NCBI GenBank assembly: GCA_029532415.1
Contig: JAQOTA010000047.1
Span: 496,001-560,000 of the forward strand
Reading direction: 5' to 3'
Origin: Marasmius tenuissimus
Lineage: Eukaryota; Basidiomycota; Agaricomycetes; Agaricales; Marasmiaceae
Length of the DNA: 64,000 nucleotides
The notes under the pieces are model-generated. The model was not told where the DNA came from. It saw only the letters and a list, made by a program, of their open reading frames with translations, and did no database searches. A program made the position numbers and the translations under genes. Within the stretch, counting starts at the first letter, position 1. Every line of letters starts with the position of its first letter. This document shows positions 24,346-36,382 of the stretch, one piece after another.

Positions 24346-24929
24346 TCTGACAGAGTTCGAATATTGTTGAAGAAAGAAGGGAGGCAAAATGTTCGACCTA
24401 CTACCGTGCCTACCAGGACCTTTCGGCGTTCCGCAATTTGGCAATCTCACGACCTTATTTCCCCCTGCCATGCACGTACAGTGTATCTGAGTCCATGGCT
24501 CAATAGCTAGAGTTTCTACTTCATTATGGTCGTCTCCAAAGTTTTAATCAAGTGAGCTCCGCTACAACCGTCTTCCGGCGTTCCGTCTCGCGTACTTGCA
24601 TGTCCTCTTGCAACATCCTCGAACATCTCTCTCGTTATCCTTAAGCTTCACATGAATCGGAATAGGACGAGCTATCAGTGTCGACTATTAGTAACCGTGA
24701 ATGTGAGAAAGGCGAAGGATTACTTACCTCCCGCGAGCCCCAGTTATCATGATTACGGCCAACACCGTAAGTTTTTTTACCACAGTGACACAGTACAAAT
24801 GGTGCCTTTATTGTTTGAGAGAATGTTTTATCACTCCATAGACTTAGGCGTTGTGATAGATCGCCCACACCAAGAGTTCCCTCGTCAGAGCAGATCGATT
24901 TTTGACTGGAATAGCCTGTAATATGAGCC
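24346..24929. other. Intergenic, no supported gene
   Basis: Short ORFs only. I see no domain or splice-consistent exon. Confidence 0.35.
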
Positions 24930-25210
24930 GAGCCGCTGGAGACATATATGATGTCATCTGTGGACCCTCGTCCGGAACTTACGATTCGGCGCCCACAAGT
25001 TCTGTGTGAAGAAGTACCCCAGTGCACTTTGTACTTCCGTAGGCCAGGCAAGGACTTACCCGAGCAAAAGAGTCGCAGCCCACGTCGCTCCACCCCACTT
25101 CACCAGCCTAAACCCCCGAGGTCCGAGATCATTTGCTAGTAGTTGATCAATGGATACCACAAGTTGCGAGCTCGGAGACAAGCCACAACTTGACAAAGGC
25201 GCAAAACGAG
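24930..25210. repeat. Conserved block 3' of gene B, shared with 53.8 kb
   Basis: ATGATGTCATCTGTG, TTACGATTCGGCGCCCACAA, the AGGCAAG(G/T)ACTT region and GAAGTTGCGAG-like motifs recur in order at 53790-54050 beside gene D. All three frames carry stops in at least one copy. It may be 3' flank or an old gene fragment. Confidence 0.5.
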
Positions 25211-25341
25211 GGAAAATGAGATTGACATTGACCGTTGCAACATTGTTTTAGGTTACTGATTTCTAAGGATTTCTGGCGCTTGTACTGGCGACCGCTTTAC
25301 GTGTTTTAATCAGTTCCCGAATTAATCGCAAGAATGGGAAA

Positions 25342-26640
25342 TCAACGACGTCTCGTGAGATTCAAGCGAGATTTAAAAAAAAAGGGGGTGGGCGCAACTA
25401 ATTTTATGACCGAGACACATGTATTGCCTTCGAGCGCCCGTACAGCTTGCACTTCAAGATGAACAGCCTGCACCTCGAGGCGCATGGCAAACATGTTACT
25501 CGTCTAAATTGGTACCACATGAGTTCACGACGTCGAGTGTAAGAAAGAAAAACTTGCCATAAACACCATCTGCGCCCTTTCCAGCTCTTTCTGTAGACCT
25601 GCGAGTTCTTCCTTGGTTTTGTTTGCGAATAGCAAACGCCCCAAGCGCGTTATACGAGACTCTCGCTCGAGTTTGATCAACGATTCGCGAATTCGGATAA
25701 GGGTTCTATATTCAAAGGAATTTGAGCGTGAGTTTGTTGAATGTAGGCAATACGTTCGAACTTACCGCTCGAAATCCCTGACACCGCGCTCCATGTCTTC
25801 CGTTGGCTTCACAGAACACGTCTGCATCTTTCTCGTCAACTCAAATAGAATAACAGCAGCCAAATGAAGTAGATCCATGTATTCAGCTTTGTTACCACGC
25901 GCGGTCTAAGTAGTAATGTCAGCATTAGGCCAAAGTCTATAGGTTACAGTAACGGGAGAACACACCTTGACGAGTTCACCAACTCGACCCAAAACACTAC
26001 CCACGGGCTTGAAGAGATCGAGTCCTGGAGCGTTGCTGATCGTGGAGACAACACCCCCAGTGAGGATCAGGACGTCTTCCCATTTGCACACAGCGGGTTT
26101 GTGAGTCTAAACGATTGCTTTGAGTTCGAGTGGCGGCCCCTGGTGGGGAGTAGGATGATTCACCTTCGAGGCGGCCTTGTACTCTGCATTGAGCTTCCTT
26201 TTCAACCGCCGAAGGCGGTACTTGTCGAGGGGGGAAAGGCGGCTGCGTGAGGGATTTGGGTTTCCTTCCGCCTCGAGACGCTTCACTATATCTTGGATTA
26301 CGCTAAAAAGCCGAGTTATATTCAATGTTGGTTTCGATATTCGGAGAAAAGTAACAGTCAAGGCAAAATCTCAAAAGTTCGCGTACCTGTAAAAGCGTCG
26401 ATATCCTTTTTCATCGACCCTATGAGCACGATCCTTTGAAATCAAGGCCACCGTATAGGTGCATGCCTTGTCTCCAAGCTCAATGAGCGGGTGTTCGTCG
26501 TCATTCGCGTGCTGCAACAGACAAGGGACAATTTTGAGCAGATCCGCGTCATCAGCGAGAATCGAACGCACCAGAGAAAGCACCAGAGCACGAAGATGAG
26601 CCTCAAGCTGTTGTGGTTCTGTAACAGTTGTTGTGGACAT
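25342..26640 (-). CDS. HeLo/MLKL-N-terminal-like helical protein, gene B
   Basis: Seven exons: 26640-26572, 26511-26387, 26302-26164, 26106-25966, 25905-25766, 25705-25558, 25503-25342. They give 307 residues. Exons 1 and 2 have the same lengths as in genes A and C (69 and 125 nt). Residues ~112-254 form the HeLo/MLKL-like helical region: KWEDVLILTGGVVSTIS, LFKPVGSVLGRVGELVK, NKAEYMDLLHLAAVIL, then the KTKEELAGLQKELERAQMVFM brace. The last exon opens TSNMFAMRLEVQAVHLEVQ, a heptad-like repeat, and passes through a T9 tract encoding FFF before a basic end. The last intron (25557-25504) has a GC donor (GCAAGT), a rare but valid class. Start chosen as the ATG giving the conserved 23-codon first exon. 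The fold call rests on pattern only. Confidence 0.72.
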
Positions 26641-27010
26641 TCTTTCTGTACGTCGAGTAAGAGCACTTGTTTCGCAGACTTTCAAAAGGTCGAGTGTGTT
26701 GGGAATGCGTTCGTCGTGTGGTGAACAGGGAGGGAGAGGAATCGGTTCCAAACAGAGATAGGAAAGCTGTTGAAGACCTTGAGGCCAATCAATGGTGATT
26801 GGACATTGTCAGAATATCGGGCGCTTTGAGGATCTCAGAGGTGTTAAGTACAAGGCGCTGAAGCTGGCTTTATGAACGTGGGGATCGAGTGAGCGTTACA
26901 TAGGCGCCCAGGAGCTCAATGAGACATCTATCCCTCCCGGAGGCCCGCCAAAACATCGTTGTGGGCCTTGATAATCGCATGTTGAACAGAGATTGAGCTG
27001 GATGTTGTAG

Positions 27011-27090
27011 GACATGGGAGCCGGAGAGTACGTCGAATTGGGTCACGGTCACAACAGGTCACCGGTCACCAGTCGCTCCTCACAACCCCT
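27011..27090 (+). repeat. Dispersed ~80-bp repeat, copy 4
   Basis: GACATGGGAGCCGGAGAG, then GGGTCACGGTCACAACAGG and CCAGTCGCTCCTCAC. Located about 0.4 kb upstream of gene B. Confidence 0.5.
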
Positions 27091-27099
27091 CACCGGCAC

Positions 27100-29570
27100 C
27101 TGAGGCCTGAGTCGTCATTCTCCCCCAGGCAGAGTCCTCGGTCCTATGCTTCCAATAGCCGCTATAAATCTACAACGCAGGCCAAGTCTGTCGTCGTCCC
27201 CGTTCGATATCTAGCTTGAAAACTACGAACCAAATCAGCAAAACCAATACCCTTCAAGGCCATATCTCCCGACATGCTCAACGCTGATGAGGACAGATGT
27301 TTGGTTGCATCCGGTGGATAAGCTGGCACATTATGGTGGCGACTTATCGCAGTTGGACGTGAAAAGTGCTCGGATGAGTTGTAGAATGTGATGGAGGTGT
27401 GGATATCTGGTTTTTGGTTTGCCGACCGACGATGGAGGATACGCTGGTGGAGAAATGTCTGCCGTCGCCTGTTGTTGACTCTGGAGCGCTCCTGGGATGG
27501 GCGCCTTTAGTGACGCGCCCTCTCTCCTATACTGGGTTGGCGAGATGATTTTGGTCTAGCCAACGGAAACGGATTTAGGGCTTAATCGCAACCCACGCTC
27601 ACTTTGAATCAACCCTCCCTCTCTCTACGCTTGAACACTCAAAAATGGATCTCCGTCTGCTCTATCAACCCTTATCAACCTCTTATCTCATGAAAATACG
27701 CCACAATACGCGCTGCTATTGAGGCATACCCCAACTTCATCTCGTCTACCACAACCATGACGTTCTTCACCTCGACCGTTTACATCTCCATTCCAAAGAG
27801 TACGATTATCTGCGCATTGTCGCATAATGGATTTCGCATCACTCGACCTCGTTCTTCTCCTTGGAACCAGTCCCCATCGGCACCTCTTTCACAGGAAAAT
27901 CAAGCGAGAACGGTATGGCGGGAGATCTGCGCGCCGGCGAGCCTCTCCGACTGTACCTTCTACATTCTCCCAATCAACTCAACTAAACGAGCCTCTCGAA
28001 AAGCACCACACCACTACACCAAGCATGACGACACTCATGCTCACCACGTAGTCTCCGTCCGTGTCTTCGAACAAGACACCCTACCCGTTTACCAGTCATC
28101 GCTCGCGCTGGAAAACCTGATTCAAGCCAACAAAATACGATCGGATCATACTCTTCTCAATAACTTCGGGAACTACGACGCGGGAGGCGCCCAAGGGCAA
28201 CACGTTATTCGTGTGTTTGGATGGATCCGAAGGAGGCATAAGGTACAGAGATGGCTCAGACCGTGCAATTGGGAGAATACAGGGCGGCGAGGAATCTACC
28301 AAGCCTGAAAGAGCGTACAACTGTGATCAAGCTCATTTAGAGACGTATACAAGGTGTGTGCATTCAGTCATCCACTCTACGAAACTCTTATCAATCCTAG
28401 TCTCCTACTTATAGCCATGCTAGCCTCTTCCACCGCCAGCCTCATTGGTCACACACGAAACCTTCCACCGCGCCTTGTTGCCTCAGTCCGGCCAAACACG
28501 AACGGGAAAGCCGACATCGTGGAGAATGCGCGTATGATTTACCCAAAAAAACATGGAGAAGAGGTTTAGGCTACCCTTTTTGGACGTCCTTGAGCGCTCG
28601 AGCTGCAAAACGGCCGGCTCCTCTACCAACTTCTCCTCAGACATATAATTTTGGGACTCAATGGAAACGACCTTGTTGGACCACTTCTGACTACTGTGAC
28701 TTGGCCTTTTGTACTTGTTATCATTCAAAATCGTACCGGATTTCTCATGTTCGTCTACTTTGCGCTCTAAGCTTCCGAGCCTCTTCATTAGACTTTTACT
28801 TTTACTTCAAGATTTGAACCACCTCTCAGATTTGAACATCAACGCGAACTACCTGTATATCAACACCTGAGTTACCCCTTGGCGGACGTGCTCTCTCGTT
28901 TGTTCCCAAGTATTCCGACGCCTGGACCAGATTGATCAAGAGCGCAGTATCACGAGAAATATGAACAAGATTGTATGAGGATCAACTCGTATACTGCGCA
29001 GTCGTCATTGGTACAGGGGAAGGACCTTGAGATCACCTCAAAGACACCGCACTCGTTCGGTTGGGTTAAATCCCTTCATTACCTAGGCGAATCACAAGAT
29101 GCCCAAGCTGACAGAGGAACTCGTTCGGCACGGCGCGCTACCAACAGAGATCACTGGCTCGGTCTGTTTGGGATCGGATCCTCTCAGATGTCTGCGTCTC
29201 GTTCGCTCTGTACGTGTTTATTTGAAAAACCTTTTCATGATTTGATCTACCTCTTCCATCTACCTACGGCCTTGTTGAGCCCCAATTCGAAGCGGAATGT
29301 CAAGAAAGAAGGCTGAAAGTCCAACTGTGTATCCGTGAAGGACAGATCAGCAGTCGGGTCAGTTTGAAGGGGTAAAGGCAAGCCCGGGATGCGTGATTCG
29401 ACGCGTTCGACGCGTCAGGACGGGAGTACTGATATCGATTACCAGCAATCTATCGACTGACTAGATACAGATAAACAGGGCACGCCGGGACTATCTCTGC
29501 CATGCGAGAATGGGCATACAACTTGCACGACACCAATACTTAGACTTCATTGGAGAATTGTCGGTTCCAC
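27100..29570. other. Gene-poor stretch with one weak ORF
   Basis: The only ORF of note is 183 codons at 27757-28308 on the plus strand. It has overlapping open frames and no recognisable domain; it could be an exon of an unknown gene or chance. Nothing else could be supported. Confidence 0.3.
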
Positions 29571-29892
29571 GTTCTACATTGCTCCCTCCCCCAAAGTTCT
29601 TAACAGTCTGTCTGCCTCTTGACCCGTTCTAACCATGTCCTCCGCACTCCCGTTGAAAGGAACCGCTATCAGTCTCGATTGGAGAATTTCATAGAGTGAC
29701 CCTACGGCCAGGCTGTATCGTATAGAAGCAAGAGTAGGAACGCGAGAGATCATAGACCATACTCGGGTAGGTATATAAGGACGCCATAATAGAATAGAGG
29801 GAAACGCAATCATTCGTATCCCTGGCTTTCAAAGTCAAGATCATCATGGTGTTTCCAGTCCCCGTTCTCCAAGGATGGGCCCGACTCTCCGT

Positions 29893-30602
29893 CTAAGAAT
29901 GAAGTAGCAAGTGCGGGCCATGGATCATAAGGGATAGAACTGATGTTTTTGTCCCGTATTCAAGCTGAAGATGGCTGGTGGGAGGAGATCCGTGATGGTA
30001 GGGAACGAGCGACTCCAGCTTGCCGTTAGGGGGCTCTATCATGTTCGTAGAGTATACACCTGGGCGAGTGATCAGATTGTGAGGGTAGCCAACCGCCAAC
30101 GTATCGCAGAGAGGGAGATCGTAGACAATGCCGCAGGTGGCTGTGAACGATGCGGACTGCGACGTTCCCGACCACGATCCAACGTCCTGAGAAGCGTCGC
30201 CAATAGATGTAATGGCGTCGTAGTTAACTGTGTACATGATCGGATCGGAGTAGGCCGAGCTAGTATCTGTACTAGCGTCTCCGTGGGATGCTGCAGCCGT
30301 CTCGAATTGCGGTGTCGCGAACCATTCTGTGGGATGAGAAAAGAAAGATGACACGAAGGTCCCCTCGATATCGAGAGACGCATTGAACGATGCACCAGTC
30401 GGCAAGGGAAGATAAGTGTTGGGGATGAATGGAAGGGAGCAGTACTCTTGGTTAGAGATCGAGGTCGGGGCGGTATATGCAGTGGGGCTAACATTAGAGT
30501 GATTGATGAGAGTGGGTAGATAATCTTGGTAGCTGGGACTTGTCGAGAACGTGCTTCTTTTCGGAAGTGGGCGGATGACTCGTGCGCCCTGAACAGACTC
30601 CT
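29893..30602 (-). CDS. Ser/Tyr/Pro-rich hypothetical protein, probably partial
   Basis: A 235-codon frame starts at an ATG encoding MSEESVQGARVIRPLPKRS. It is rich in Ser, Thr, Pro, Tyr and Asn, as in activation regions of fungal transcription factors, but no DNA-binding domain is visible. An open stretch immediately upstream (to ~30840) encodes KRQRSGAEYEWIES and PPPPLYYH and may be a preceding exon; I found no convincing intron joining them. It lies on the minus strand, just downstream of the 611-residue gene. Function unknown. Confidence 0.35.
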
Positions 30603-30842
30603 CAGACATCTGCTCACCGACATCCAAGTTTGTGGCGTCGTTCTTATGATGAAGATACTACCAGTAGAAGTATGTGAGATGGTAATACAAAGGAGGTGGA
30701 GGCAATCGATAACGCACATCTGGTGCCTGCTGGGGGCTCTCTATCCATTCATATTCTGCCCCGGACCTCTGCCGTTTGCTAGAATGACGACCTGGACGGG
30801 TGCTGAGGTCGGCGAGGCTATCTACTCTCCCAATTGCACCCT

Positions 30843-33115
30843 CTAAATCGAGATTATAAGATCATTGATGCGATAACAAGTTTTTTTGCACGCACTCTGC
30901 CAGGCCTGAGGATTGCTGCTTGACATTGAATCTCCAATTTCCCCGTCCCCTTGAATGTCTGATGCACTACCTAGCTTGTCGGTGTCTATATCGCAATCCG
31001 AGTCGGTGCGATAGTCGTCTGAATCAGTTCCACTGCTCATATCATCATCCGGGGCGGTGTAGAGCTCGTCACGATCTGAGTTGAGTACAACACATGTAGT
31101 AGGAAACTCGGGATATCCAGACTTTTTCTCTGCAGGTCATCAGATGTCACTTGAAATAAGACGTGAATGGAATAGGGCGTGATTGAACACACCTTCCTGT
31201 AACTCTTCAAATCGAGCCGGATCGTTTACGAGCTGGAAGGTATTGTCATGGTATCCGAGATGTCGAACAAAGGCGGTAGTCGTCGGGTCGAACCCTCGGA
31301 GGCGTTGATATTGATATATCTGTTTGTATTGGTTAGTCGTCCAAAAGCACTGTTCAGTCATGCAGTCCAGCTCGAAGGCGGTGGGGAGCCCAAAATATTG
31401 ACAGACTTGGGGTGAGAGACGGGATTGGCCATCTTCTTGAAAAGACCAGTAATTGAGCGTTGACGTTAAAGAGGTCTGGCCGTCATTGTTGAGTGGAAGG
31501 TTGGAAGGAATTGGACGAACAAAAAGGTATATTGGCCGTTGGAGCCGCCTTTGCTGTTTTACTTGCGATCTGGAAAGGTGCCCTTCCAGTAATACATTAA
31601 GGAAGGTGAGCTCTGAAATTCGGAAACGGTCAGCACAGCAAAGAGGCAACAAGAGAATCATCACAACGCACGCCGGAAAGCCCCGAGATCATCTCCAGGA
31701 GTTATTCCATGAGCATGTAAGACGCTCCATGCTTGTGATATCCAGGCGTGTGGTGTGAGCTCAGTTAAGCCAATGATATGTCCTTGTCCTACAACATTAA
31801 GCCGGAACCTGCTCCAGTTTTCCAGATAAGAGTCACCCAAAATCGAGTGATGATCTCACCTTGTTAAACCATTTCCCAACAAATGTCGCTCTAAAAGAGA
31901 GTCATTGAAGCTGTACCAGGCTTGACTGGTGACCACAATGGGGAAGATCGGCTGATTGGTTGATTGTGGCATCTCGTTATATCTCCAACCCATCGACCAT
32001 CCAACGACTGAGCGATCAGCTTCCTTCGATCTCATACTGGCTACAAAACGCAATACAACATCTTTCTGCAAGAATTCCACCGTCGAAGAAGAAACACCCT
32101 TGAGTTCCAAGTTGGCAGGTAAAGTCGAAAATGGTTTGGGCCCCACTGGACCACGGCAGATCACCCCTCTCGCGGAGTCTATCCACAGCTCCTTTTCGTG
32201 ACAGTGCCATTGCTTCTATAAAGGCGTGAATCGACGGTACCAAGATGCTATAGGGATAGCTACTTACGACCAAACTAGCGAGATACAACTCACACACGTC
32301 GGCTATGTCCTTCCTAAAGTGTGCAAAGGGGACCAGTTCTGGAGGAAAGTATCGGCTACGCTCGATCAGCGAGTTAATCACTTACCGTTCCGAAGAAGAA
32401 GGGATGGAATTGTTCCTGGGTCGATTGCGTATAGCTGCGCAACTTGACATGTTCTGAAGAGATTGAGCGTATATACAAGTAATTCTGGGCCTGGCTGAAC
32501 CCACAGTTCTCGGGAGTAGGTATGAAAATCTTCTTCGAAAGCCTACAAGGAGTCGTTGAGTGTGTGTAGCTCACGCTGAGCAAGGGGAAGCTGACCTTAC
32601 GGGCTTCTGGCCCCCTGTATGACACCACTGTATAAGCCTGACCCGGACTTCCTTCCACTTCGGCGACACAAACTGTTCTATCGGCTTTCCAGCAACTACA
32701 TGCCTCGCACCTCCATCCGTACAAAATAGGAGGCTCGTTGCATCGACAGACCCGAGGATATTTATTGACACCAACATCCCTCAACCGATAAATGTCGCCA
32801 CGCTGGATGTTCCTGAACTGGAATTACAATATCATGCCAGTCCGCTTCCCTGTAACTACAACGAGATGACTCACATCGTCGAATTCGGTATGTTCCTTTT
32901 TATTCTGTCGGAGGATCTGGTTGATCTGGTCTCCATTAACAATCACCGTCATCATCGTCGAGCTCGTTCCCTGGCCCCTATTCATCAATATCTGTCGGAT
33001 TGTGGCAGGAAGATCTGGAGCTTACATCGTTATAATTGTGCTGGTCCCTTCCAACCTGGCTGAAACGACCGCCAGCGATCGAGAAACCTCGGGCATTGCG
33101 AAAGAAGTCGGACAT
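30843..33115 (-). CDS. 611-residue protein of unnamed Agaricomycete family
   Basis: Nine exons: 33115-33026, 32970-32875, 32817-32596, 32542-32386, 32338-32268, 32215-31860, 31808-31672, 31612-31193, 31129-30843. Introns are 47-63 nt and every phase is consistent. The N-terminus carries FRNARGFSIAGGRFSQVGRD, a Gly/Phe motif of the type seen at the start of many basidiomycete proteins of unknown role. It is followed by FRNIQRGDIYRLRD and a cysteine cluster (C86, C88, C99, C102, C104, C112) that could bind metal. The middle contains VVSYRGPEARKAFEEDF and DSARGVICRGPVGP. A Tyr/Leu-rich C-terminal half follows, then an acidic Asp/Ser tail. I recall similar unannotated proteins in Rhizoctonia-like fungi but know no function. 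Confidence 0.8.
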
Positions 33116-33472
33116 GGGAGGACGGGAAGAAGGTGGGCGTAGGGGTTCGAGATCATGAGCTGGCAGGTTCATATATACATTTCTGGAGTGGAATTGCTGT
33201 GGTCAAGCCACGCGACATTTACGCGTTCGATGCTATATCTTGAGCAGCTCTCGGGCTTTCCAAGCAATCGATCACAAGGTGCTCAAGGTGCGTGCAGTCA
33301 GACAGGCAGATTGTGGAGGCTGAGCGAGCTCGAGACTCGAGAGTTATAACGGAGGAGCTCAAAAATTCATCAAGATACTCGCATGAGACATCTCCTGAAT
33401 ACCCAGCAGTCGAGACAGAGAAGTTGTCCGTGTGTTTGATCTTCGAGTTTTGAGCTGAAGTCGGATGTTGCG

Positions 33473-33556
33473 GAACATGGAAGTCGGAGAGCAAGCCAGA
33501 ATTGTGTCACGATCACGAGAAAAACAAACGCGACTTGTCACGCCTCTCCTCGATCC
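33473..33556 (+). repeat. Dispersed ~80-bp repeat, copy 5
   Basis: GAACATGGAAGTCGGAGAGC, then GTGTCACGATCACGAGAAA and CGCGACTTGTCACGCCTCTC. About 180 bp on its left (from 33.29 kb) also resembles 53.1 and 59.15 kb, so the full repeat is longer there. Confidence 0.6.
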
Positions 33557-33839
33557 TGTTCTTCCATCTGACTTTTTCCAAGGCTTAAAGCCAAATCCGC
33601 CGACTGCAGAGGGACCTGGAGCCTATGCCGCGTGCGTCAATGGGGGAGAACAAGCAACAAGCCCGGGTCCTGCCAAAAGATAGGTACGTAGTTCTATCTC
33701 GTGAGTTGATGATACAGGTATAAATGCATCTAGTACAGTGAGTAGATCACGTGCGGATACAGAGCACAGTGCCCGAGTTCCAAAGCTTTGTCTATGTCAA
33801 GTCGTAGGATTAGCAGTCAAAGATTGTATCGTGTTCAGC

Positions 33840-34890
33840 CATCTTCACAAGCCTCAATTTCGCATCGCTTTAAGGCAGGTATTGATGTCGAGGGGGTGTG
33901 GGGATGATACGACAGAGGCTATCGGTATCGACAGTGAGCAATAGTCAATGTGAAGGAGGAGAAAAGCGTCGCTCAGATCTTCCAGCTGCAGCCACTACGG
34001 CTCGATGGAGCGAGAACGTATCGAACCCATCATGGCCACCAGCCTCTGCTTGGGAGTCTGACCCGTGTAAAGTGTCTGATCAATAACCACGTTTGCACTT
34101 TTTGTTGTTTGAAGGACTGTTCCGTGATTCTCAGCATCGACACGAAGCACTGGAGTAGAGGAAGGGCGTCAGACGCACCGTGTTTCCTGGCCCTCTATCC
34201 CTCGAAAACGTTATGCGCCCTCAAGGTCTCCAGCCTCTCGTGACACTCGACTCCATCCCCCCATTTCTCTACCGGCATAGTCAGTATGACCGGTACGAAT
34301 ATGTCTTCTCTTCCACTAACACATCCGACAAGGTAGCTCATAATGGTCCGCGCGGTGGACCGTTCTTCTCTGACTGTCCCCCCAACGAAGACGACTTGGC
34401 CTTTTGTTCTGTTGATAAGCGACGCGACATAGTCGAAGGATTCGATCTTGATGAGACGGGTCAATGTAGTGGGTGGTGGACAACCGTTTCGAAAGAATGT
34501 ACCGAGGCTAGCAGAGAAAGAGAAGGCGTTGGTCCCACCCAACACACACAAAGACGACGTGAAAATACTCACAAGTCTTGAACTATCCTGACAACCCTCT
34601 CTTCCTACCCCCGCCCATTATGTCGTACCCCAACTGTCTGCCCCGCATTCAGTGGTTTCCGTCATCAGATTGTTATTGCACTGGTGGGTACGAGCGAATG
34701 GCCAACTGACCGTGAAGGATACGGGTGGTTTTCCGGCGAAGTAGAGCGACGCAGGCGTTAGATGCCCTGTAGCAACGGACGCGACAGTTTTTGCGAGTTG
34801 ACGAGCGCTGAGATAGCAGAGTTTCCAGAGGTGTCTCGATGACACGAACGACATCTGGATCCCTTCCAACTCGACTCACCCACACCCATT
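33840..34890 (-). pseudogene. Decayed third ALDH3-like copy
   Basis: Recognisable pieces occur in the same order as copies 1 and 2. They are a PDVVRVIETPLETLL piece (~34.87 kb), HLTPASLYFAGKPP (~34.77), a FFRNGCPPPTTLTRLI region (~34.48) through RTKGQVVFVGGTVREER, and a remnant of the C-terminal SDAKL region near 33.86 kb. The pieces are in different frames. The 5' half of exon 1 is missing and segments are deleted. It is preceded by the same kind of upstream flank as the other copies (35.0-35.25 kb). Confidence 0.75.
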
Positions 34891-35434
34891 CAGAGCATCA
34901 TGAACGGATTCAGTGAGTACACATAGGACGACAGTAGCGATTGAGTTTCAGAGGGGAAAAGGCAATGTGTGGTTTTTCGGTCGCGACTCTATCCTTTTCA
35001 TTCGATGCCTGTGGCCCAGAACGAGCACGTTCTGTCAATTCGTGTGCTGTAACACCGCGCATGGGGAACTGAAATGCTCCGCGTATTCTGTTAGACTCGA
35101 ACCCAGCAGCGACGCACGGTGTGGGGCCCCTACCCCTTCACTTGAAAGACTGTCTTCAAAACTCTGACGGGGCGACCTGGCTCGAGTCTAGTATTCTGTG
35201 GAGTGTCGGACGAAGAGGCAAAGACGAATTTTCTCACAATCTGCCGAGTTGGTTGAGCGGTGATCGCCCCGGAGCGCCGCCAGTTCCAGTCGAGCGAGTG
35301 AGAGGACTGGCCGTGTCTTCCCACGGTTCCATAGTTTTTCTCTGTCTTCCACCATCATCCACCTACTACTAGCCATTCTCAATAGACAGCCTTCACGCTC
35401 ACTGTCATATTTTCTCGAGTCTAGTCAACTCAGT

Positions 35435-36382
35435 ATGGCTCACGAACTACACAGCTTGAATTTCGGACAAAGACAAAGCCAAAATCTGCCTCCTTTCCAC
35501 TCTCTGGACATACCCAGCCAACCACGACACAGACCACCACCAGTTCAAATTTATGCTACGCATAATCAACCACCACCACTCGCCGTTCCTCATCAGAATA
35601 GACCACTGCCCACTTTTCCAACCCCTCATCATCCTTTCACATTCAACAGACCAGTCTCGCCGCCACCTCACCCGCCACCTCACCAATTCAATTTTTCGTT
35701 ACCCAGACCTCATCAGCGGCTATTTAGCAACCAAGGGGGGGGGAAAAATAAAATTTATGACCCACACTCGAATTTTTTTTTAAGGCGGGTCGAGGGGGGA
35801 CTACCTAGCTACGTAATTTCCATATATGGTAAGACTTACCTTTTTTGGCTGCCTGTCCGGCAATTTCCGAGGCTGGAAAAGTTTTTCACTGACCAGCGTA
35901 CGCTGGCATCTCTGGAAGTGGTGGCCATGAGTTCATAGGGTGCTTATCATCCTGTGAAGCTCCACCTGAGCCTGACCTCAACTGAAGTCGTGCCTGGGGT
36001 GGGGTATACCCCATACCCACTTAAGCACCACTACAAGGGCTACAGGCGATGGATGTGGTGCTAAAAGGTCAGATTTAGGTTGGTTTTCAGCGAGAACAAA
36101 TAATTTTTTACGGACATGGTCTGTTCTAACTCCTTCCAAGGCCTTCAAAGAGCCTCATACGTCGAAAAAAATTTGGCCCAAAAATTTTTTTAAGGACCCC
36201 CGAGGGGGGACTAACTACCCACCCGGATGTCCGGGATCCACGGCCCGCCCCCCCCCCCTTGTTAGCAACGACGATGAAATCAACGCGTCCATATCTCATC
36301 GCATCGAGGCCAGCAATCAGAAGCCAGCTTTTCCTTCCATTATCCCTGGAAACACGGGAAGCCATTTCGTGACAGGTTAGCA
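35435..36382 (+). pseudogene. Proline-rich ORF split by a 530-bp transposon
   Basis: From an ATG at 35435 a frame rich in Pro, His and Gln runs about 98 codons to the insertion point at 35731. After the element and its duplicated TTAGCAAC the same frame resumes as DDEINASISHRIEASNQ. It ends in a TAG next to a possible GTTAGC donor near 36377. Further downstream (36.40-36.52 kb) an open piece reads FMAVKLDWGTMKVNRPNKSR. Together these may be the gag-like 5' ORF of the DIRS/Ngaro-like element that follows, but this is inference. Confidence 0.5.
35732..36261. mobile_element. G/C-tract-ended element, second copy
   Basis: Same termini and interior as the element at 16795-17318. Flanked by the 8-bp duplication TTAGCAAC (35724-35731 and 36262-36269). 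The insertion interrupts the proline-rich ORF in frame. Confidence 0.88.

Noticed and set aside
19132..26640. Idea that genes A and B are N-termini of NLR (NACHT/NB-ARC) proteins
   Set aside because: No P-loop, Walker motifs or repeats follow; each gene ends with a clean stop after one or a few tail exons.
27757..28308. 183-codon plus-strand ORF considered as a gene
   Set aside because: No recognisable domain, overlapping open frames and no convincing splice model; kept only as a note in the gap entry.
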